Origin: Flavobacterium orientale
GTDB taxonomy: Bacteria; Bacteroidota; Bacteroidia; Flavobacteriales; Flavobacteriaceae
Direction of reading: 5' to 3'
Assembly (NCBI RefSeq): GCF_014638005.1
Contig: NZ_BMFG01000011.1
Coordinates: forward strand, 1 to 64,000
Length of the DNA: 64,000 nt
Numbering within the stretch: position 1 is the first letter of the stretch; the number at the start of each line of letters is the position of its first letter. This document shows positions 1 to 8,963 of the stretch, one piece after another. A program made the position numbers and the translations under genes. A model generated the notes under the pieces. That model was not told the DNA's origin. It saw nothing but the letters and a program-made list of their open reading frames with translations, and searched no databases.

Positions 1-3000
1 TCATGGTAGCTAATGGTCGAAGTCGCTGCTCCTCCCGTTACTTGGTTAGCAACACTTGTTAAATCAAAGATACCAACATTGTCATTGTTCGGATCACAGT
101 AGGTTAACGGCGTTGGGGTGTTGGCAATTACATCAAAATCCAACAACAGAATCTCAAAGGATACAGGATCTGAAACACATCCGGTAACAGCATCTTGAAC
201 CACAACTTCATAGTTTCCTACCGGTAAATTTGTAAAAGTGGGACTTACTTGAAAAGTTCCGCTAGTAACGCTATAAATAAATTGGCTTCCTAAAGGGGAA
301 GTTATTGCTATCCCTCCCGTAGTGTTTTGACAGCCTGCTTGAAACAACTGAAATGTTGCAACTGCCGGATTTGCCGGTAAATCGCCAATGGTTTGATTGG
401 TAGGGTTGGAAATACAACCCGTAGTGATATCTTGAACTAGGATGGAATAATTTCCGGGTAATAATCCTGAAAAAATAGGGCTTTCTTGAAAAGTACCACC
501 ATTTAAAGCATAGTTGAAAGTATTTCCAACTGGAGATTGTACTTGAATGGAACCCAAAGGCTGAAAACAACTAGGCTGTTGAGCACTCACTACAGGAGTA
601 TTTGGATTGGCTGGAATTGAATTTATTAGAACATTCACACCGGTTGAAACGCATCCGGAAACGGCATCAAAAACAGTTAAAGAATAATTCCCGGAAGGAA
701 GACCGGCAAAAGTGACAGAAGATTGATAATTAATTCCATCTAATGCATATTGATAGTTGACACCTAAAGGCGAAAGTACTTCGATTGTCCCTGTTGGTGT
801 TAAACAATTCGGTTGAGAAAGCACTGAAAATGTTGCCTCCGGAACAACTGCTATTGGGTCAATAACAATCGTAGTACTATTGGAAACACATCCTGTTGTG
901 GTATCCAGTACCGTAACCGGATAAGTTCCAGGTGGTAATCCTACAAAAATGGGACTAGTTTGATAAGTCACACCATCAATACTGTATTCATAAGCGGATG
1001 TTAAAAACGCATAGGTACCAACATTTGAATAATCTTGCGGATCAATTGCCAACCAATCAGAAGGATTCCAAACCAAACTTGGCGGATTAGAATTGGCCAA
1101 TCTTCTATACGTATAACCGGGCAAATTTGCAGGAGTAAAGGCTACGCCATCGGTTCTTCCCCACAAATCAATTTCAATATCTGTATTGGTTGTTAATCGA
1201 ATGTTGTCATTATTATTAATTCCGGCACACGAAGCAACCACTAAATTTGGCACTACACCTCCTTGATTCACAGCAGAACCTACCGAAACCACAAACACAC
1301 TACTATTCGCTAAAGTACCAAATAAAGGAATCTCACAGGATGAAAATGCATTACCATTATTATAAATTTTGATTTTATAATTAGCTAAATTAACTGGGTT
1401 ACCGGTGCCATTAAAAATTTCTACATAAGTTAAGGCACCAACATCTTCATCAGTAACTTCTGAAATAAATAAATTAGTTGGAGGTGGCGTTGCAGATAAA
1501 GGACTTACTACTTCAATTGCTCCAACAGTGGTAACACAATTTGGTTGCGAGGTAACAATAACATCAGGCGTTGGAGGAATAGGACTAATTTCTATTACAA
1601 AAGAAGAACTTGCCCCATTCAAACAAGCATTGGCAGTTATCAAATATAAAATTTCGTAAGTTCCCGGAGTACTCAATGACGGCGTAATTTCTCCGGTCGA
1701 AGGATCGATTACCAATCCACTAGGTGAAGCTGAAAATTGACCTCCTTCAGTAAAATCAGTTGCTAGATTTGGCAATAACGTTGTTGAATTACTCGTACAT
1801 ATAGGAGTGGCATAATCAAATCCTATAATTGGATCAGCGGTGTTTACTGTAACCGTTACATTTTCAGATAAAATACAGGTTACTGTTGAAGTAAAAGTAA
1901 TATCATCTAAAGCAAAATCATTCCCGTTTACTGTAGTTATTCTATCATAAATGCAGATCTCTGCTGTGGTATTTGCTCCTGAATTCCAAGTATAAGAGCG
2001 TTGAGCCCACAAACAAGAAGTTCCGGGAGCAAACGCTTGTCCTACTGAAACGCCATTTATCAATACTTCAATATTGGCTGGATTTGGCAATGCAATGGTT
2101 TGTACCCAATAACTAAACGTATAATTTTGTCCGGGTTGAACTGTAACGGTTTGACACCAAACTTTATCATTCCCTCCATTTGAGGTTGATCCATCAACAA
2201 TCATCATATTCCCCGTCCCTGTTGTATGGTCGAAACAGTTTGAAAAACCAAAAAACCAGGCTAGAGAATTGGGTGCAACCGTATAAATTTTTTGTCCTCC
2301 TGATGGATTTACAGGAGTATAGAAATAGTCTGTAGTAAAACCGATATTTCCTTGTGAAAAATCACCATTAAAAATTAAATTTTGGGTGGTTGAAACACTT
2401 GAAGTAACCGTATATGTGGTAGTTTGACTCGGTGAAACCGTTGGAGCATTACTAGTTGGAGTAAGTAAAGAAGGATCTGCAGGTGAAGCAGTCCAATTAT
2501 AGGCGTTTCCACCGGTAACATTTAGCGTTATTGAATTATTTAAACAAATTTGAGCATCAGGAGTAACAGTTAAACCATTAGGTTCAGAAAGGACAACATT
2601 AGTTAAATTGACTACTGATGGCGGATTGTTACTGTCGGTAACTGACAAAGTATAAGTTCCGGGTAATAAATTATTGAAAACTCCCGTGCCGTTTGTTTCA
2701 TTTACAGGACCACTTATGGAATAGGAAACATAAGGTTGTATACCTCCATTTCCTGAAACAATTATTGAGGCATCATTTGCATTAAAGCAAGAAGAATTAG
2801 TAGAAGAATAAGTTATTGAAAGCGGCTGTAATGGTGCTAGCACCGCAAAGTCATCAACAGCAAAATCATTACCAACTGCATTAGTATTGTTGTTGAACAA
2901 TTCAATATTTACACATGCGTTTGAAGGCACAAAACTGTAAACCACTTGTTGCCAGCCCGCAGCAGGCAAAGGTGCCAAAGTCGCACCGGTAATTAATGAA

Positions 3001-3476
3001 AAAGTACTAACATTGTTAAACTGAATACCAATATCTGCTCTAGTTGCATTATCTACAACAGTTGTAGCAACTGATTTTATCCAGTACCTAAAAGTGTAAG
3101 TAACGCCAACTGTTAATCCGCAAACGCCGCCACCCGTATTTCCGGCTCTCCAAAATCGTTGTTGACCACCTGTAGTGTTACCGTCAATTACCATCATATT
3201 TCCGGCTCCGGTGGTATGATCACCACCGTTAATAAAAAAAGCTGTATTTAAAGGTTGAGGGTTTGATGTAAAAGCATAATTTCCGGCAATGGTTGTTCCT
3301 GAGTAAGGTGGAGTTAACAACGTATAACCGGCCCCATTTAAATTAAAACCAATTCCATTGCCTCCGCTTTCAAAATCACCATTGAATAATAAATTTTGAG
3401 TAAAGCCAACAAATGAAGTAAGAAGCAATAGCAACAAAATACTATTGACAGATTTTTTTAAGGTAGAATTAATCAC
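1..3476 (-). CDS. Large modular secreted adhesin, SprB-repeat/T9SS-type (3' end beyond window)
   Basis: About 1,158 codons are visible, open from a GTG at 3476 to the left edge; an in-frame TAG at 3488-3486 excludes a longer start. A signal peptide (LLLLLLTSFVGFTQ) precedes a first jelly-roll, carbohydrate-binding-like module starting NGDFESGG and holding DHTTGAGNMM. Next come a SprB-like repeat (about 2830-2580), an Ig-like segment, a second jelly-roll module with DHTTGTGNMM (about 2400-1888), a cadherin/Ig-like stretch, and a run of 79-residue SprB-like repeats, the first interrupted by a lamin-tail-like domain. At the left edge a CDPNNDN..FDL motif begins, typical of large Bacteroidota surface proteins that end in a type IX sorting domain, but the C-terminus is not visible. 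Role inferred: surface adhesin or matrix protein exported by the SprA system. The ligand cannot be told. It is not SprB itself as far as can be judged. Confidence 0.85.
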   Translation of the reverse strand, partial: MINSTLKKSVNSILLLLLLTSFVGFTQNLLFNGDFESGGNGIGFNLNGAGYTLLTPPYSGTTIAGNYAFTSNPQPLNTAFFINGGDHTTGAGNMMVIDGNTTGGQQRFWRAGNTGGGVCGLTVGVTYTFRYWIKSVATTVVDNATRADIGIQFNNVSTFSLITGATLAPLPAAGWQQVVYSFVPSNACVNIELFNNNTNAVGNDFAVDDFAVLAPLQPLSITYSSTNSSCFNANDASIIVSGNGGIQPYVSYSISGPVNETNGTGVFNNLLPGTYTLSVTDSNNPPSVVNLTNVVLSEPNGLTVTPDAQICLNNSITLNVTGGNAYNWTASPADPSLLTPTSNAPTVSPSQTTTYTVTSSVSTTQNLIFNGDFSQGNIGFTTDYFYTPVNPSGGQKIYTVAPNSLAWFFGFSNCFDHTTGTGNMMIVDGSTSNGGNDKVWCQTVTVQPGQNYTFSYWVQTIALPNPANIEVLINGVSVGQAFAPGTSCLWAQRSYTWNSGANTTAEICIYDRITTVNGNDFALDDITFTSTVTCILSENVTVTVNTADPIIGFDYATPICTSNSTTLLPNLATDFTEGGQFSASPSGLVIDPSTGEITPSLSTPGTYEILYLITANACLNGASSSFVIEISPIPPTPDVIVTSQPNCVTTVGAIEVVSPLSATPPPTNLFISEVTDEDVGALTYVEIFNGTGNPVNLANYKIKIYNNGNAFSSCEIPLFGTLANSSVFVVSVGSAVNQGGVVPNLVVASCAGINNNDNIRLTTNTDIEIDLWGRTDGVAFTPANLPGYTYRRLANSNPPSLVWNPSDWLAIDPQDYSNVGTYAFLTSAYEYSIDGVTYQTSPIFVGLPPGTYPVTVLDTTTGCVSNSTTIVIDPIAVVPEATFSVLSQPNCLTPTGTIEVLSPLGVNYQYALDGINYQSSVTFAGLPSGNYSLTVFDAVSGCVSTGVNVLINSIPANPNTPVVSAQQPSCFQPLGSIQVQSPVGNTFNYALNGGTFQESPIFSGLLPGNYSILVQDITTGCISNPTNQTIGDLPANPAVATFQLFQAGCQNTTGGIAITSPLGSQFIYSVTSGTFQVSPTFTNLPVGNYEVVVQDAVTGCVSDPVSFEILLLDFDVIANTPTPLTYCDPNNDNVGIFDLTSVANQVTGGAATSTISYH
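108..1550 (-). repeat. Tandem 79-residue SprB-like repeats in the adhesin, first unit interrupted
   Basis: Units begin at 1550, 818, 581 and 344 (read leftward). The last three are exactly 237 bases apart. Each unit has the pattern Q-P-x-C, G-x-I-x-V-x-S-P-L, Y-x-Y-A-x-D/N-G, F-x-G-L-P-x-G-x-Y, D-x-x-T-G-C-V/I-S. The unit starting at 1550 is 732 bases long because a separate domain is inserted between its SPL and Y-x-Y strands. DNA identity between units is only moderate, so this is an old protein repeat and not a recent DNA duplication. The two cysteines per unit could form a disulfide. Confidence 0.85.
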
Positions 3477-3635
3477 GATTTTAAACTATATTGAATTATG
3501 AGTGTAATAAGTTATTAAATCTACAAATAAAACCTTTAAAAATTCATTATTATGCACAAATTTGAAAGTTTAAAAATTAACTCAATCGTTTTCGTGAATA
3601 GTTTTGTAGGTCTAAACTTATAGTTTGTAGAAAAG

Positions 3636-3665
3636 AAAAATCTCGGGTCTATATCCGAGATTTTT
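3636..3665 (-). terminator. Intrinsic terminator of the phosphate transporter gene
   Basis: Perfect inverted repeat AAAAATCTCGG / CCGAGATTTTT with an 8-base loop, placed 22 bases past the stop codon of the minus-strand transporter gene. The A/T arms supply the U-rich tail in either direction. Confidence 0.85.
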
Positions 3666-3687
3666 CTTTATATATATTTAAAAAATA

Positions 3688-5943
3688 CTAAACTTTAGAC
3701 TTTGCATGTAAATTAAACTCTTGGAACAATTCAAGTAAATTCATCGTTGCTTTTATTAAATCGTTTGATTCTAATAACAAAGCAAAATATAACTTACTGT
3801 TTTTTGGACTGGTTTCAACAGTTCTAATTCGTTCAATTTGTTTCTGAATCAAATTGGATACATGCAAATGAATTTCCGCTTTTTGTTTAATTACTCCTTC
3901 AAGTTTGTCAAACGAATTTTGATCAAATATGATTTGAATATCATCAAAAAGTTTTTGTAGTTCTATATCGACACTTTTTAAATCTCTTATTTGATTAAAC
4001 TTGAGTTGCTTGTGGTTATTATTCACATGAGAATGACTATTTTGAGTTATAAATCCTAACGATTGAATCATATCCTGTAAATAACCCAAAATCATAATAT
4101 AAAACTTACTGGCTTCAACCGAAGTTTCATCTAAGTTTTTGATGAAATAATATACATTACTTTTAAGTTCATCAACTTCTTTTTCAAGCTTTTTGAGTGC
4201 CTTCTTGTTTTCTTTTAATTTACCTAAATCTTGCAACCCTAAATTATCAATAACATCACTATAAATTTTGTTCGTTGTTCCTATAACTCTAGAAATTTGG
4301 TCAGAACACTCACTTATAATTTCATTTATAGTAACAATATCTTCACGCTTTAATTTTAGTAAATCTTCCTCTTCTTTCTTTTTCTTAGTGTGTCTTCTTG
4401 AACTTCTATAAAGTAATAATGCCAGAGTAATTAATAAAGCAATAAAAGCAAAAACCTCACCTATTTTTAAGAAATAAGCAACTATAAAGGCAGAGGCAAA
4501 AGCCACTAAAGCAGTGACAAACCATCCGCCGATAACGTTAAAAACTCCTGCAACTCTATAAACAGCACTTTCTCTATCCCAAGCTCTATCAGCAAAAGAA
4601 GATCCCATTGCTACCATAAAAGTAACATAGGTTGTAGATAATGGCAGTTTTAATGAAGTCCCGAGTGAAATCAAAATACTGGCAACCATTAAGTTCACAG
4701 AAGCACGAACCATATCAAAAGCAGGTTCATCTTTCTTCTTTTTACCTTTAACAACAACAGGTTTTTCAAATTGTTTGTCAATCTTTAATTGAATCGACTG
4801 AGGTAAAAAATAGTTAATACCTTGACCTAAATAAATTCCTGAACGAACTATAAATCTAGATAAAATATTGGGTGAAAAACGTTCAACTCCATCACCCTGT
4901 CTTGATAAATTAACCCCGGTATCAATAACACTTCTTGCTTTTTTAGAGGTCCAAAGCGTTATAACCATCACGAATCCGGCAAACAATAGAAAATAAAACG
5001 GAGCCACAATCGTCTCATCAGCTAAACCACCCATCATGAATGAATCTCCTGAAACTCCTGAAACAATAAAAAGTTCATACGAATTAAAAGCAGCAATTGG
5101 AACACCTATAAAGTTGACCAAATCATTTCCGGCAAAAGCTAAAGCCAGAGCAAATGTTCCAATAACAATAATAACTTTAAGAATATTCACTTTAAATACA
5201 CTCATTAACAGTTGAGACAAAAGGGTAAAAACTAAAAAGTTGATGCCAATTATCATCCACTGATTGTCAACTATCACTTGGTAATTTTCTTTTGAAATAA
5301 AAGAAACACCTTTTAAACCTTTAATCAAAATAAAAAAAGTAATCGCAGTAATTGCTAAACCTCCAAAAACAGAACCAATATATTTTACTCTTTTTTCATA
5401 TTGAAAAGTAAATATCAATCTTGAAACATACTGAACCAAACTACCAAGTGTAAACGACAACACAACTGACAAAAGTATACTTGTGACAATTTCGGTTGCC
5501 TTTTTAGTATTGATATAAGCACTTAAATTATCAAAACTATCGTCTGATGTATAAATTTTGTAAATAGCCAAACACACAGCCGCTCCTAATAATTCGAAAA
5601 TAATAGATACGGTTGTAGATGTTGGTAATCCCATTGAATTGAAAACATCCAACAACAAAATATCCGATATCATAACCGCCAAAAAAATGATCATGACATC
5701 ATTAAAGCTAAACATGGAGGGTACAAAAATTCCGCTTCGGGCAATTTCCATCATTCCGCTGGAAAACAAAGCACCAACTAAAACACCCAAACTGGCAACA
5801 ATCATAATTGTTTTAAAAGAAACTGCCTTTGAGCCAATCGCAGAATTAAGAAAGTTAACTGCGTCATTACTAACACCTACAACTAAATCAGTAATAGCTA
5901 AGATGCCTAATACAACAAGCATCACAATATAAATTTGTTCCAT
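3688..5943 (-). CDS. PiT-family inorganic phosphate transporter with C-terminal PhoU/DUF47-like domain
   Basis: 751 residues, ATG start. It imports inorganic phosphate across the inner membrane. Two PiT signature repeats are visible: GVSNDAVNFLNSAIGSKA near residues 23-40 and AGNDLVNFIGVPIAAF near 270-285, in the usual two-fold pseudo-symmetry of the family. Many hydrophobic segments run to about residue 510; a basic linker (RRHTKKKKEEE) then leads into a roughly 210-residue hydrophilic, helical C-terminal part resembling PhoU/DUF47 proteins, which in other bacteria are often a separate gene next to pit. The fusion makes the protein longer than the roughly 400-500 residues of a simple PiT. 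It is monocistronic, with a terminator directly downstream and a divergent dodecin gene upstream. Family assignment is firm; the regulatory role of the C-terminal domain is inferred. Confidence 0.9.
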   Translation of the reverse strand: MEQIYIVMLVVLGILAITDLVVGVSNDAVNFLNSAIGSKAVSFKTIMIVASLGVLVGALFSSGMMEIARSGIFVPSMFSFNDVMIIFLAVMISDILLLDVFNSMGLPTSTTVSIIFELLGAAVCLAIYKIYTSDDSFDNLSAYINTKKATEIVTSILLSVVLSFTLGSLVQYVSRLIFTFQYEKRVKYIGSVFGGLAITAITFFILIKGLKGVSFISKENYQVIVDNQWMIIGINFLVFTLLSQLLMSVFKVNILKVIIVIGTFALALAFAGNDLVNFIGVPIAAFNSYELFIVSGVSGDSFMMGGLADETIVAPFYFLLFAGFVMVITLWTSKKARSVIDTGVNLSRQGDGVERFSPNILSRFIVRSGIYLGQGINYFLPQSIQLKIDKQFEKPVVVKGKKKKDEPAFDMVRASVNLMVASILISLGTSLKLPLSTTYVTFMVAMGSSFADRAWDRESAVYRVAGVFNVIGGWFVTALVAFASAFIVAYFLKIGEVFAFIALLITLALLLYRSSRRHTKKKKEEEDLLKLKREDIVTINEIISECSDQISRVIGTTNKIYSDVIDNLGLQDLGKLKENKKALKKLEKEVDELKSNVYYFIKNLDETSVEASKFYIMILGYLQDMIQSLGFITQNSHSHVNNNHKQLKFNQIRDLKSVDIELQKLFDDIQIIFDQNSFDKLEGVIKQKAEIHLHVSNLIQKQIERIRTVETSPKNSKLYFALLLESNDLIKATMNLLELFQEFNLHAKSKV

Positions 5944-6028
5944 TATAATGGTTAAAAATGTTTTGCAAAATTCCGTTAACTATTTCAATCTAATGTTAAG
6001 TGAATGTTATCAATTTAAATTGAAATGA

Positions 6029-6060
6029 TTTGATAAAATTAAGAAAAATCGTTATCTTTA
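6029..6060 (+). promoter_or_regulatory. Putative Bacteroidota promoter of dodecin gene
   Basis: TTTG at 6029-6032, a 20-base spacer, and TATCTTTA at 6053-6060, matching the TTTG-N(about 20)-TAnnTTTG pattern except for the last base. Transcription would start around 6067, giving a leader of roughly 13 bases. Confidence 0.6.
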
Positions 6061-6079
6061 TACATTAAAATAAATCATT

Positions 6080-6280
6080 ATGGCCATATTAAAAGTTATC
6101 GAAGTACTTTCGAGTTCAGAAACAAGTTGGGAAGACGCCACACGAAAAGCGATTACGCAAGCAGCAAAATCCTTAAAAAACATTCGTTCTGCTTATGTAC
6201 AAGACCAAAGTGCCGTTGTTAAAGAAGACAATACTTTGGAATTTAGAGTGAATCTAAAAATCACTTTTGAATTAGAATAA
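6080..6280 (+). CDS. Dodecin family flavin-binding protein
   Basis: 66 residues, the usual dodecin length. Dodecins assemble into hollow dodecamers that bind flavin or related cofactors and are thought to buffer free flavin. The sequence shows the family pattern: a first strand with VIEVLSSSETSWEDA, a helix TRKAITQAAKSLKNI, then two further strands ending LEFRVNLKITFELE. The W at position 17 corresponds to the conserved tryptophan that stacks on the flavin in bacterial dodecins. The gene has its own promoter-like sequence and a strong terminator, so it is probably transcribed alone. Confidence 0.9.
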   Translation: MAILKVIEVLSSSETSWEDATRKAITQAAKSLKNIRSAYVQDQSAVVKEDNTLEFRVNLKITFELE

Positions 6281-6300
6281 TAAATTAAAATTGTAATTTT

Positions 6301-6328
6301 AAGCGTTCTCAAAAGGAACGCTTTTTTT
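6301..6328 (+). terminator. Intrinsic terminator of dodecin gene
   Basis: AAGCGTTC (6301-6308), 7-base loop, GAACGCTT (6316-6323), then a run of T. It lies 20 bases past the dodecin stop codon and only 9 bases before the next start codon. Confidence 0.85.
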
Positions 6329-6336
6329 ATAAAAAT

Positions 6337-8358
6337 ATGTCAAACGAACTACACAAAGAATCAAGTCCTTACCTACTCCAACATGCTACTAATCCCGTGC
6401 ATTGGAAAGCATGGAGCCCTGAAATTTTCAAAACGGCCAAAGAAAAAAAGAAACTTATACTTGTTAGCATTGGTTATTCAACCTGTCATTGGTGCCATGT
6501 GATGGAACATGAAAGTTTTGAAAATGAAGAAGTGGCAGAAATAATGAATCAAAATTTTATTGCGGTAAAAGTAGACCGTGAAGAACGTCCGGATGTTGAT
6601 GCCATCTACATGAAAGCCGTTCAATTGATGACAGGCAGAGGTGGCTGGCCATTAAATGTAGTTTGTCTCCCAGATGGAAAACCGGTTTGGGGCGGCACCT
6701 ATTTCAGAAAAAACGATTGGACAAATACATTGGAACAACTTCAAGAACTATATAAAAACCAACCCGAAAAAATGTTGGACTACTCCGAAAAATTACATGC
6801 GGGAATTACAAACTTCGGACTAATTGAGCAACAATTGGATGCAGATGTTATTAATCTTGATAAAATTGAAGACTTTATTGCTAAATGGGAAAAAAGTTTT
6901 GATTGGGAATTTGGAGGTTATACTCGTGCTCCAAAATTCATGATGCCTACCAACTATCAATTCCTACTTCAATATGGTTACTTAACAAAAAATCAAAAGC
7001 TGCTTAATTATGTAAATCTGACACTCACAAAAATGGCATTCGGAGGTATTTTTGATACCGTGGCCGGTGGCTTCTCTAGGTATTCGGTAGATGTAAAATG
7101 GCATGTACCACACTTTGAAAAAATGGCGTATGACAACGGCCAGCTGTTATCACTTTATGCCGATGCCTATAAAATTAGTAAAAACATAATCTATAAAGAA
7201 GTAATAGAAAAAACAATTTCATTTATTGAACGAGAATGGCTAAACAAAAAAGGAGGTTTTTATTCCGCTTTAGATGCTGACAGTCTGAATAAAGAAAATC
7301 ATTTGGAAGAAGGAGCTTTTTATGTTTGGACCAAAGAGGAGTTGAACCACATTTTGAAAGACGATTTTGAATTGTTTAGTCAAGTTTTTAACGTCAATGA
7401 ATTTGGTCATTGGGAAAAAGAAAACTATGTTTTAATTCAAACGGACACCCTTGAAGAAATTGCAAATCAAAACAATTTAAAAACAGTGGAACTTCAAGAA
7501 AAGAAGAAAAAATGGGAAAACAGTTTGTTTATAGAAAGAGAAAAAAGACCAAAACCCAGATTGGATGACAAATGCATTACCTCATGGAATGCCATTTTAT
7601 CCAAAGGATTTATTGACAGTAGTAAAGCTTTAGAAAATGAAAATTATTTGAACATTGCTGTCAAAAACACAAACTTTATCCTGAATACTCTAATGTCAGA
7701 ATCAGGAAATTTATTTCATACTTATAAAAATGAAAAAGCTACAATCAATGGTTTTTTAGAAGATTATGCCTTTGTGATTGACACCTTAATTGCTCTTTAT
7801 GAAACCACTTTTGATGAAATGTGGCTTTATCACGCAAAAAATTTAACCAATTATTGTATGGATCATTTTTATGATGTAGATAAAAAGTTCTTCCGATTTA
7901 CTTCAAATTTAGATGCTGCTTTAATTTCAAATCACTATGAATTGGAAGATAACGTGATACCGGCTTCCAATTCAGTAATGGCATCAAACTTATTTAAATT
8001 AAGTATTTATTTTGAAAATACTTTTTATGAAGACATTGCTCGTCAAATGGCAGCGAGTGTTTTTGCGGCTATAGATTATCCTTCCGCTTTTTCAAATTGG
8101 CTTAGTGTTGCATTGCATTTTTCGAATTATCAAAAAGAAGTAGCAGTATGTGGTGAAAATCATATTGGATTTTTGAAGGAAATAAAAACTGGTTACTATC
8201 CAAAAGTTTTACTTGCAGGGTGTGATAAAAACAGTGAATTACCATTTTTAAAAAACAGATATTCCGGACCAAAAAATACATTCTATGTATGTCAAAACAA
8301 AAGTTGTTTAGCTCCAACAAAAAGTCTCAAACAAGTTTATAAAGATTTAAATAACTAA
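6337..8358 (+). CDS. Thioredoxin domain-containing protein, DUF255/YyaL family
   Basis: 673 residues, the normal family length. The N-terminal domain is thioredoxin-like with CHWCHVM (Cys50 and Cys53), followed by the family hallmark region [10 protein letters not shown] and [15 protein letters not shown]. The remainder resembles an (alpha/alpha)6 barrel of the N-acylglucosamine-2-epimerase/glycosidase type, with [18 protein letters not shown] and HFEKMAYDN. This family (bacterial YyaL, human SPATA20) has no settled biochemical role; a redox or protein-folding role is only suggested by the CxxC. No signal peptide is seen, so it is probably cytoplasmic. It begins 9 bases after the dodecin terminator, so its promoter is unclear and may lie within the upstream gene. 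Family call firm, function unknown. Confidence 0.9.
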   Translation: MSNELHKESSPYLLQHATNPVHWKAWSPEIFKTAKEKKKLILVSIGYSTCHWCHVMEHESFENEEVAEIMNQNFIAVKVDREERPDVDAIYMKAVQLMTGRGGWPLNVVCLPDGKPVWGGTYFRKNDWTNTLEQLQELYKNQPEKMLDYSEKLHAGITNFGLIEQQLDADVINLDKIEDFIAKWEKSFDWEFGGYTRAPKFMMPTNYQFLLQYGYLTKNQKLLNYVNLTLTKMAFGGIFDTVAGGFSRYSVDVKWHVPHFEKMAYDNGQLLSLYADAYKISKNIIYKEVIEKTISFIEREWLNKKGGFYSALDADSLNKENHLEEGAFYVWTKEELNHILKDDFELFSQVFNVNEFGHWEKENYVLIQTDTLEEIANQNNLKTVELQEKKKKWENSLFIEREKRPKPRLDDKCITSWNAILSKGFIDSSKALENENYLNIAVKNTNFILNTLMSESGNLFHTYKNEKATINGFLEDYAFVIDTLIALYETTFDEMWLYHAKNLTNYCMDHFYDVDKKFFRFTSNLDAALISNHYELEDNVIPASNSVMASNLFKLSIYFENTFYEDIARQMAASVFAAIDYPSAFSNWLSVALHFSNYQKEVAVCGENHIGFLKEIKTGYYPKVLLAGCDKNSELPFLKNRYSGPKNTFYVCQNKSCLAPTKSLKQVYKDLNN

Positions 8359-8383
8359 AAATAAAATCGTTAGCTTTTTTTCG

Positions 8384-8391
8384 TAAATTTG
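8384..8391 (+). promoter_or_regulatory. Possible -7 element upstream of amphipathic-helix protein
   Basis: TAAATTTG matches TAnnTTTG exactly and lies 26 bases before the ATG at 8418. No clear TTG element sits at the expected distance upstream, so the call rests on the -7 element alone. Confidence 0.4.
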
Positions 8392-8417
8392 ACATTCACC
8401 AAATAAAAATAAACAAA

Positions 8418-8882
8418 ATGGGATTAGGTAATTTTTTTAAGAATTTATTCGGTTCTGCCAAAGAAACGGCGTCAGAAGTAACCGAAAAAGCAGAAACAGT
8501 TTTAGACCAAGCTAAAGAAAAAGCTTCAGAATATGCTTCTAAAGCAGAGGATTATATTGAAAAAACAGTAGAAAATGCCAAAGAGTCCTATCCTGAAGTA
8601 AAAGAAAAAGTAGAAAATTTTGCTGAAAAAGCAAGAGAATCTGTAACCGATTTTGCTGAAAAAGCAGAAGAAAAGTTGGGTAATTTAGCAGATGATGTTA
8701 AAGAAAAAATCCATAACTACACAGCACCTGCTGCCGAAAAAACCGAAGATACTGTTTCTAAATTTGCTGAAGAGGCGGAAGAAGTTGCCGAAGAAGTGAG
8801 AGAAAAAACAGATGAGGTAACAGGAGATTTAGAAGAAAAAATTGAAGAAGTTAGAAGAGCTGCTGACGAAAATGCAGACTAA
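8418..8882 (+). CDS. LEA-/YtxH-like amphipathic helical protein of unknown function
   Basis: 154 residues, almost entirely charged and Ala-rich. A short hydrophobic start (MGLGNFFKNLFGSA) is followed by many degenerate 11-residue units such as EKAETVLDQAKEKA, EKVENFAEKARESV and EKAEEKLGNLADDV. The pattern is that of a long amphipathic helix, like group-3 LEA proteins and YtxH-type stress proteins. The start FFKNLFG could insert into or lie on a membrane. No catalytic residues, no cysteines and no ordinary signal peptide. It sits between the DUF255 protein and MscS, with a terminator just downstream, so it is probably monocistronic. A role in desiccation, osmotic or envelope stress is inference from composition and neighbours only; low-complexity sequence makes homology calls unreliable. 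Confidence 0.75.
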   Translation: MGLGNFFKNLFGSAKETASEVTEKAETVLDQAKEKASEYASKAEDYIEKTVENAKESYPEVKEKVENFAEKARESVTDFAEKAEEKLGNLADDVKEKIHNYTAPAAEKTEDTVSKFAEEAEEVAEEVREKTDEVTGDLEEKIEEVRRAADENAD

Positions 8883-8930
8883 ACTTTAATCTTTTTTTAA
8901 AATAAAATAAACTTTAATATAGTATCTTGC

Positions 8931-8963
8931 ACTCTCAAATAAAAGTTGTTTGAGAGTTTTTTT
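8931..8963 (+). terminator. Intrinsic terminator abutting the mscS start codon
   Basis: ACTCTCAAA (8931-8939), 9-base loop, TTTGAGAGT (8949-8957), then T7 running directly into the ATG at 8964. It is 48 bases past the stop of the upstream gene. A promoter-like TATCTTGC sits at 8923-8930 immediately before the hairpin, so the hairpin could also form the whole mscS leader. Confidence 0.75.

Noticed and set aside
271..570. 99-codon open frame on the minus strand
   Set aside because: It lies in another frame of the adhesin's repeat region, and the adhesin frame is continuously open with signal peptide and recognisable repeats.
108..818. Evenly spaced 237-base periodicity considered as a DNA tandem repeat or CRISPR-like array
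   Set aside because: Spacing is far too long for CRISPR, DNA identity is moderate, and the period equals a 79-residue protein repeat.
8946..8963. TTG start six codons upstream for mscS
   Set aside because: It lies inside the loop and stem of a terminator hairpin, and the ATG at 8964 gives a normal MscS N-terminus.
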